DNA of 11,646 bases from Puniceicoccaceae bacterium (GTDB lineage Bacteria > Verrucomicrobiota > Verrucomicrobiia > Opitutales > Coraliomargaritaceae): assembly GCA_003567255.1 (NCBI GenBank), contig PWZW01000242.1, forward strand, positions 1 through 11,646, read 5' to 3'. Every line of letters begins with the position of its first letter. Within the stretch, counting starts at the first letter, position 1. A model generated the notes under the pieces. That model worked only from the letters and a program-made list of their open reading frames with translations. It searched no databases and was not told the DNA's origin. A program made the position numbers and the translations under genes. This document shows positions 6,891 to 11,646 of the stretch, in pieces.

Positions 6891-9128
6891 ATGAACCGAG
6901 TTCCCCAACTAAGCACCGCGATGCGCACCACTGCCGCTGTCTTCACCCTTCTGGTCGGCCTCGCATCCTTCGCATTTGCCCAAACGCCGGAGAGGCGGGC
7001 GCTCCCCGCCGCGCCGACCGAAGGAGCCGAACAAGCCGAGGCGCCACCGGAGGCGGGAGCCCCGGGGGCCGCCAGCGCGATTGCAGCTTCGGAGGGCGCT
7101 TCGCTTCCCGAAACCCTGGAAGTCGTAACTTTCGCGGATGACGGAACGGGACCGGTTTTGGACTTCCTTGAGCGTTTGACAGACCGCATCATCCTTCGTC
7201 CGCAAGACCTGCCCCAAGTTAGGATAAACTTCGACTCCCGCGGGCCCATCTCGCGCCTCGATGCAATTCTTGCGATTGAGAGTTTGCTTGCCCTCAATGG
7301 GATAATGGTGACCGAGCTTGGGGGGCGCTTCCTCAAAGCGGTGCCCGCGGCCAACGTAAGCCAGCAAGTGCCCGAACTCATCATGGGCTCCACCTTGGAC
7401 CTTGCTCCCAGCCAGAGGATTTACGCCAAGCTTTTCCAAATTGAATACCTCGAAAGCGCCTCGCAAGCGACACCGATTATCCAACCTTTACTCTCCGGTC
7501 AGGGAACCTCCTCAATCGTCAATTTTGAGAAATCCAATGCGCTACTCATTACCGACGCACTGGTTAACCTGCAGCGCGTGGAAACCATTCTCAAAGATGC
7601 GGACCAAGCTCAGGCAGTTCGTGGGCAGATCGAGTTTGTACAGCTTCAATTTGTGGGCGCGGAGGAGGTTCAACGGCGCTTGGAAGCACTGATCACCGGC
7701 CCCTTGAAAAATAATCTTCAGGGGAACACCTCCATCACTGCGGACGAGCGCACCAACCAACTGATCGTCATTTCTCCGTCGCGAAACTTTGAGCTGATCG
7801 AAAGTCTCATCGAAAAGATCGATGTCGATGCCGCACCCCTTACGCAAACGGAAGTACTCTACATGCGGCAGGCTCAGGCGACCGAGGTGGTGACCTTGAT
7901 CCGCTCTGTAATTGACGCTCAAGAGGCCGCTCAGCGCGCAGAACGTAATGCGAGGGCGGAATCAGGCCGCTCCGGGCAAAGCGAACGCTCAGAGGAAGGC
8001 GGTCAAGCACCCCAGCCTTCATCTGAAAACGGGGGAGACGCTCGCCCACCCGCACCTGAAATTGCCGAAACAGTGGTGACTTCATTGATCGAAAGCACCC
8101 CAAGCCTGCAATTCTCATCTTTCGTCGGTCTTGCCGCAGATGAGCGCACAAACTCGATTGTCGCCTATGGCACCCGTACCGACTTGCGAACCATTCGCGA
8201 TTTAGTGGAAAGGATAGATATTCCCCTGCCCCAAGTGCGCATCGAAGCCATCATTACGGAAGTCACCTTGAGTGATAATGAGGCGTTCGGTCTGGAACGC
8301 TTCGGCTTCACCTACAATCCAGCAGCTGCCGCCGACATTACCGTTGGTGGACCGCTGGCCGTAGCTGGCAGTAACGGGGGCGTCTCCGGGCCTGGCTTCG
8401 ACCTTGGTGGCTCCCTCCGTCCTTTCACGCTGCAAGGGGTTATCCGCGCTGCGGAAACCACCAGTGATGTCCGCGTGCTATCTACGCCTTCCATTGTCGT
8501 CAGTCATAACGAAGAGGCCGTTATCAGCGTCAGCGAACGCCGACCATTCATTACCGGATCCACCAGCGATTTGGCAGGGGGAACCGCCACCCGAAGCACC
8601 GTTGAATTTCGTGATATTGGCATCAATCTAACCGTCCAACCCCTCATTGGTTCGGACGGTACGGTTCAAATGATCGTGGAGCAGATTGTTGAAAATGTCG
8701 TCGATACAACCACCATCGATGGCAATGAACAACCCATCACCGGGCGCCGTGAAGCGCGCTCCACCGTAAGCGTACAAGATCGGGACATCATTATCTTGGG
8801 TGGTTTGCAGGAGAACCGGCGAACCGTGACAGATAATCGCTGGCCCCTGGTAGGCCGACTACCCGTGGTTGGCAGGGTTTTTGGCGGCGAGAATGAAGAG
8901 TTTCGGCGCACGGAATTAATTATTTTTCTTCGCCCCACTATTCTCGTGAATCCGGCCAGCGGAAGCCAACTGGCAAGAGAGCGGTTAAATCTTTCGACGG
9001 AGCGGGATCCGGTGGACCGTTTCCTTGAAACCGGTGTCTTAGGGAATACCTATATGGAAGGTAGTCGGCTGGAACAGGTCACTCCGGATCACCCAACATT
9101 GGAAAACGGAGTTTCCCGGGAAGAGTAA
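6891..9128 (+). CDS. gspD: Type II secretion outer-membrane secretin GspD
   Basis: This 745-residue protein forms the multimeric outer-membrane channel. Residues 1-30 are a signal peptide (cleavage FAFA|QT), with no lipobox. Domains in order: an Ala/Pro/Glu-rich linker (31-75); N0 (about 76-155); N1 (176-238); N2 (245-312, with ITADERTNQLIVI); N3 (317-443, with AADERTNSIVAYG), interrupted by a Ser/Gly/Glu-rich insert at about 345-390; and the secretin domain (444-690). Secretin signatures are PQVRIEAIITEV at 447-458, VRVLSTPSIVV at 527-537, RPFITGST at 551-558 in the gate region, STVSVQDRDIIILGGL at 624-639 and WPLVGRLPVVGRVFGG at 651-666. A 55-residue C-terminal tail may be the S domain for pilotin binding, but no pilotin gene is nearby. 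A 60-nt gap follows gspM. The ATG at 6891 is preferred; a Met at residue 11 would also leave a usable signal peptide. Confidence 0.96.
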   Translation: MNRVPQLSTAMRTTAAVFTLLVGLASFAFAQTPERRALPAAPTEGAEQAEAPPEAGAPGAASAIAASEGASLPETLEVVTFADDGTGPVLDFLERLTDRIILRPQDLPQVRINFDSRGPISRLDAILAIESLLALNGIMVTELGGRFLKAVPAANVSQQVPELIMGSTLDLAPSQRIYAKLFQIEYLESASQATPIIQPLLSGQGTSSIVNFEKSNALLITDALVNLQRVETILKDADQAQAVRGQIEFVQLQFVGAEEVQRRLEALITGPLKNNLQGNTSITADERTNQLIVISPSRNFELIESLIEKIDVDAAPLTQTEVLYMRQAQATEVVTLIRSVIDAQEAAQRAERNARAESGRSGQSERSEEGGQAPQPSSENGGDARPPAPEIAETVVTSLIESTPSLQFSSFVGLAADERTNSIVAYGTRTDLRTIRDLVERIDIPLPQVRIEAIITEVTLSDNEAFGLERFGFTYNPAAAADITVGGPLAVAGSNGGVSGPGFDLGGSLRPFTLQGVIRAAETTSDVRVLSTPSIVVSHNEEAVISVSERRPFITGSTSDLAGGTATRSTVEFRDIGINLTVQPLIGSDGTVQMIVEQIVENVVDTTTIDGNEQPITGRREARSTVSVQDRDIIILGGLQENRRTVTDNRWPLVGRLPVVGRVFGGENEEFRRTELIIFLRPTILVNPASGSQLARERLNLSTERDPVDRFLETGVLGNTYMEGSRLEQVTPDHPTLENGVSREE

Positions 9129-9183
9129 AGCGAAGAGTTCCCTCATTTGCATAAAGAATTGCCTGCTCAACAAAAACAGAACC

Positions 9184-9750
9184 ATGTACGCGCCCACTGG
9201 AAAAATCATTTTAGTCGGAAAATCATTAGCCCAAGCTCTCGTGGGATGCTGTTTTTTGGTCGCAGTAAGCGTATCTGCCAATGAGGCGCACCCCCTCGTC
9301 CAAAATAGCCCATTCTTACCGCCCGACCATAACCGGGCACAGGACCGCGCCCCTGCGCCCACCCCTCCCCCCGGCGCAAATGTCGTCTCCAGAGACCTTG
9401 AGCTCCGTGGTATCTACGAATTCGATGGCGTGGTGAACTTCAGTGTTTTCAATAAGCGGACCGAAAATTCTTTTTTGGTCACTCTGGACGAGAGGGGCGG
9501 TGAGGTCTTTGCCACTCAGTTTAACCCGGAAGATCGATCAGCTCGGATGACCTTTCAAGGTTCCACCGCTGTCCTTTCCCTCAAGAAACCCAGTGATACA
9601 CCTATTCCCGTAGCAGGACGAACCGCCTCCAGCGCTAGCGGGCGGAGTGAAAACGCCCAACGCCAAGGCTCCGCAGAGGGGGAGCGGAGAGAGCGCCCAG
9701 CGGTCCCCCGCCGTCGGGTGATCCTGCCCCAGAGTCAGGAGAGCGAGTAA
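9184..9750 (+). CDS. Small exported protein at the end of the gsp cluster; possible GspC/PilP-like bridging protein
   Basis: I do not recognise this 188-residue protein by a firm family motif. Residues 14-32 are hydrophobic and can be a signal peptide (possible cleavage VSA|NEA) or a membrane anchor. A proline-rich linker (PPDHNRAQDRAPAPTPPPG, 46-64) follows. Residues 70-135 form a compact beta-rich domain with the pattern LELRGIYEFDGVVNFSVFN ... FLVTLDERGGEVFATQF ... MTFQGSTAVLSL. This resembles the homology-region domain of GspC and PilP: a GI strand, a functional-residue strand, then a short strand ending LSL. In those proteins the domain docks on the secretin N0 domain. The tail after 145 is Arg/Ser/Glu-rich and ends RPAVPRRRVILPQSQESE; no PDZ domain is present. 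It lies 55 nt after gspD on the same strand, probably in the same transcript. The role in bridging platform and secretin is inferred from fold pattern and position. Confidence 0.5.
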   Translation: MYAPTGKIILVGKSLAQALVGCCFLVAVSVSANEAHPLVQNSPFLPPDHNRAQDRAPAPTPPPGANVVSRDLELRGIYEFDGVVNFSVFNKRTENSFLVTLDERGGEVFATQFNPEDRSARMTFQGSTAVLSLKKPSDTPIPVAGRTASSASGRSENAQRQGSAEGERRERPAVPRRRVILPQSQESE

Positions 9751-9960
9751 AGGTTACTGAAGTAAACGGTTGAGTGGCTGCACCACGGGTAGGTGAACGT
9801 ATCCGTACTGTCTTAAACCGCTCAAAGCCCGAGGGTATGTTGACAAGGCGCACTTTCCCGGCGACTACCTGAATTTGTTTCCATAACCTCTCGCTATCCA
9901 TCGGGTCCGCAGTGCATCCTGCCGGGGTGTGGATAGGGCTTCGGGAGCGATCCGGAAATC
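9751..9960. other. Convergent spacer between the gsp cluster and the glycosidase gene
   Basis: This 210-nt spacer lies between two genes that face each other, so promoters are not expected. I looked for a terminator serving either side and found none with a compact stem and a T-tract; the best pairing (TTGAGTGG near 9769 with CCGCTCAA near 9818) has a loop too large for one. A minus-strand open frame crosses the spacer but runs into both neighbours and shows no family pattern. Confidence 0.5.
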
Positions 9961-11646
9961 CTATTGCACTTCCAAAATGTAGAAACGGCGAGCTGAGCTT
10001 GAGGTCGGGACAGTGACGCGGATCCAATCGATGTCGCCATCAGGTTCCGTAGTGTAAACGGGCGGGTCGAGTATTTCCCAAGATTCCGTATCGGACAGAT
10101 CGTCGCTATGGCGAATGCGCCAAGTATGCGCGTGGGAGCGCGCATTCCATGGAAAGCGCAGCTTGATCGAATCCGAGCTAGTGGATTCGACGCGGAACTG
10201 ACTACCTGTCCCGACGGTGGGATCGCTTAAAAACACGAATTTTAAAAGATTCGGCAGACCGTCTCCACTGGGGTTGGCTGTGGGCTGTTGATCGGCTTCG
10301 GGCAGGTGAGCGAGCAATTCCGCAGCCCACGATTCGTATGTTGAGAACGTATGCAACGTGGAAGCGGAGGCTGGGGCCGATGGCGGGGACGCACCCATAT
10401 TGTTGGAAGCGACCAGTTGATAGAGCCAAGTGGAGTCCTCGGACAAGCCCTCATCCGTCCAGGTAGTGGCGGTGAGGTTGCTGGCAACCAGGGTCCATGG
10501 CCCTTCGGCGCTGGTGGCACGACGGATGTAATAGGTGTTTGCGCCCTCGATGACATCCCAACTCAAGGTGATCGAATCGAGTGAGGATTGGGTACTTGGC
10601 GGTGCCGGTGCGGGCGGCGGCGACACGGGCTGTGGATCCATGGGGATGACGAAGCGCCATCTGAAATCATCGCCGGTTCCCACACCGGAGCCATCCACAA
10701 CGGTCCCGGCCTCATTCATTCTCAAGCGTGTGCCGGTTTCTGGGTGCTCAATGAAATACCATCCATCATGATTTGCGCCCGAGGTGACGGGCGTGAGTAT
10801 CCATTCACTCTGCGTGGTGGTGTTGTGGGCGGCGGCAAAACCGACATCGTCAAAATTGTGGTTGCGGATGCGCCTCCCATCGACGGTCGAGCAGATGCGT
10901 AAGGTGTTTTCGGTGGTTCCCGGGATGAGGAAGAACTGATCATTTGCCGCGCCATCCTCCAATCCCACACTCGCAATAGTGTCGGCATCCTCCGGATTGG
11001 CGGCCCGGCGGTAGCGGGAGCGGTTGTGCAGGTGGTAGGCGCGGTGTTTGCGGACTTCGGTGACCCCGTCCCAGGTGGCATAAAGCTTGCCAAATGGTGT
11101 CAGGGTGCCGTCGACATTGTAGGCGTTGGATCTTGGTGCTTCCGGTGGGTCGGGTGCACTTTGGTTAACGCTCCCATCGGAAGCGCGAAACTTAAACAGT
11201 GAATATCGCGCTAAATGGGGCACCGACTCGGCACGCCACAATAGTTCGGCGAGAAAATTGTAATTGGCGGCATGTGTCCACTGTGCGCCTCCGGACCAGC
11301 GGACGACGGAAAATTCTTTCACCCAAACCGGACGGCCCCATCGGTCGTAAGCTTCATTAATACGGTTGATGAAATTGTTCACGTTTGGCCCGATGTAGAT
11401 ATGGATGGCGACGTGCTCGACCCGGTATCCCCGCGCGTCTGTCTGGCTGAAGAAACTATCCATCCAGCTGTTATTTAGGGCGTTGGCAGGGCTGGGTGAG
11501 ACCAGGGGAACATCAAGCGCTTCCAGCCTGGGCCAGCGGCGCACAGCTTCGTTGACGGCGCGCTGCATGTCGAAATCCTGGGCGGTCTGCGGATTGGTCG
11601 GGTCCAAAGATCTCCCCGCCTGATTAAAGCTGTCGGGCTCGTTAAA
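9961..11646 (-). CDS. Secreted multidomain glycoside hydrolase, GH128/Asl1-like, 5' part outside the window
   Basis: The visible part is 561 residues, open to the window edge; the first visible residues are FNEPDSFNQAGRS, so the N-terminus and early barrel strands are missing. Residues 1-160 match the Asl1/GH128 clan GH-A pattern: FNEPD (Glu3, expected acid/base), VEHVAIHIYIG at 76-86, and RPVWVKEFSVV at 105-115 with Glu111 (codon 11314-11316) as expected nucleophile, then LARYSLFKFR. GH128 enzymes cleave beta-1,3-glucans. Residues about 200-335 look like a beta-trefoil (ricin-like) carbohydrate-binding domain, with three QxW-like repeats (DQFFL, SEWIL, FRWRF). A proline-rich linker leads to a fibronectin type III domain (350-430). 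The C-terminus (431-561) contains SGDGLPNLLKFVFLSDPT and ends SARRFYILEVQ, a module familiar in verrucomicrobial exported proteins. It is convergent with the gsp cluster and is a plausible substrate. The substrate sugar is inferred; the hydrolase class is likely. Confidence 0.8.
   Translation of the reverse strand, partial: FNEPDSFNQAGRSLDPTNPQTAQDFDMQRAVNEAVRRWPRLEALDVPLVSPSPANALNNSWMDSFFSQTDARGYRVEHVAIHIYIGPNVNNFINRINEAYDRWGRPVWVKEFSVVRWSGGAQWTHAANYNFLAELLWRAESVPHLARYSLFKFRASDGSVNQSAPDPPEAPRSNAYNVDGTLTPFGKLYATWDGVTEVRKHRAYHLHNRSRYRRAANPEDADTIASVGLEDGAANDQFFLIPGTTENTLRICSTVDGRRIRNHNFDDVGFAAAHNTTTQSEWILTPVTSGANHDGWYFIEHPETGTRLRMNEAGTVVDGSGVGTGDDFRWRFVIPMDPQPVSPPPAPAPPSTQSSLDSITLSWDVIEGANTYYIRRATSAEGPWTLVASNLTATTWTDEGLSEDSTWLYQLVASNNMGASPPSAPASASTLHTFSTYESWAAELLAHLPEADQQPTANPSGDGLPNLLKFVFLSDPTVGTGSQFRVESTSSDSIKLRFPWNARSHAHTWRIRHSDDLSDTESWEILDPPVYTTEPDGDIDWIRVTVPTSSSARRFYILEVQ

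Noticed and set aside
6827..7484. Two long minus-strand open frames (188 and 191 codons) opposite the start of gspD
   Set aside because: They overlap each other in different frames opposite a clear secretin N-terminus; open antisense frames are expected in GC-rich Ala/Glu/Pro coding sequence.
7740..8172. Repeated ADERTN segments in GspD as an internal duplication of recent origin
   Set aside because: The repeats are the homologous strands of the N2 and N3 ring-building domains found in all such secretins, not a recent DNA duplication.
9238..9249. Possible lipobox LVGC in the last gene of the gsp cluster
   Set aside because: The Cys at residue 22 is followed by another ten hydrophobic residues and a normal-looking signal peptidase I site, so a standard signal peptide or anchor is more likely than a lipoprotein.
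9635..10027. A 130-codon minus-strand open frame across the convergent spacer
   Set aside because: Both ends sit antisense to, or out of frame with, supported genes. The middle part reads smoothly, but I see no family motif or credible start within the spacer.

Overview
The window looks like chromosomal DNA from a diderm bacterium, most likely of the Verrucomicrobia (PVC group), at moderate confidence. The clues are a compact general (type II) secretion locus with Ala at -1 in some prepilin-type signals, few recognisable Shine-Dalgarno sequences, and a secreted glycosidase ending in a DGLPNLLKF...DPT module followed by RRFYILEV, a tail style familiar from verrucomicrobial exported proteins. 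No RNA genes, insertion sequences, CRISPR arrays or origins were seen.

Layout. (1) Positions 1-1146, minus strand: the start of a pstC-type phosphate permease gene, an intercistronic hairpin, and pstS for the periplasmic phosphate-binding protein. A two-unit Pho-box-like repeat lies about 115 nt upstream of the pstS start. (2) Positions 1147-1610: a divergent 464-nt intergenic region. (3) Positions 1611-9750, plus strand: a type II secretion (T2SS) cluster in the order gspG-H-I-J-K-L-M-D, followed by a small periplasmic protein that may play the GspC/PilP bridging role. The first five genes overlap or nearly abut; the later genes are separated by 0-60 nt. (4) Positions 9751-9960: a short convergent spacer with no convincing gene or terminator. 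(5) Positions 9961-11646, minus strand: the C-terminal 561 residues of a large modular glycoside hydrolase (GH128/Asl1-like catalytic domain, beta-trefoil-like domain, fibronectin type III domain, C-terminal tail module).

How the parts fit. GspG is the major pseudopilin, GspH/I/J/K form the tip, GspL/M form the inner-membrane platform, GspD is the outer-membrane secretin, and the last small protein may link platform and secretin. The assembly ATPase (GspE), polytopic platform protein (GspF) and prepilin peptidase (GspO) are absent from the window and must be encoded elsewhere if the machine works. The neighbouring glycosidase is a plausible exported substrate, and the Pho-box-bearing intergenic region raises the possibility of phosphate-linked control of secretion; both are inferences. 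The system is recognisable T2SS, not a new class of system; the less ordinary parts are the split gene set, the unusual bridging protein and the inserted low-complexity segments.
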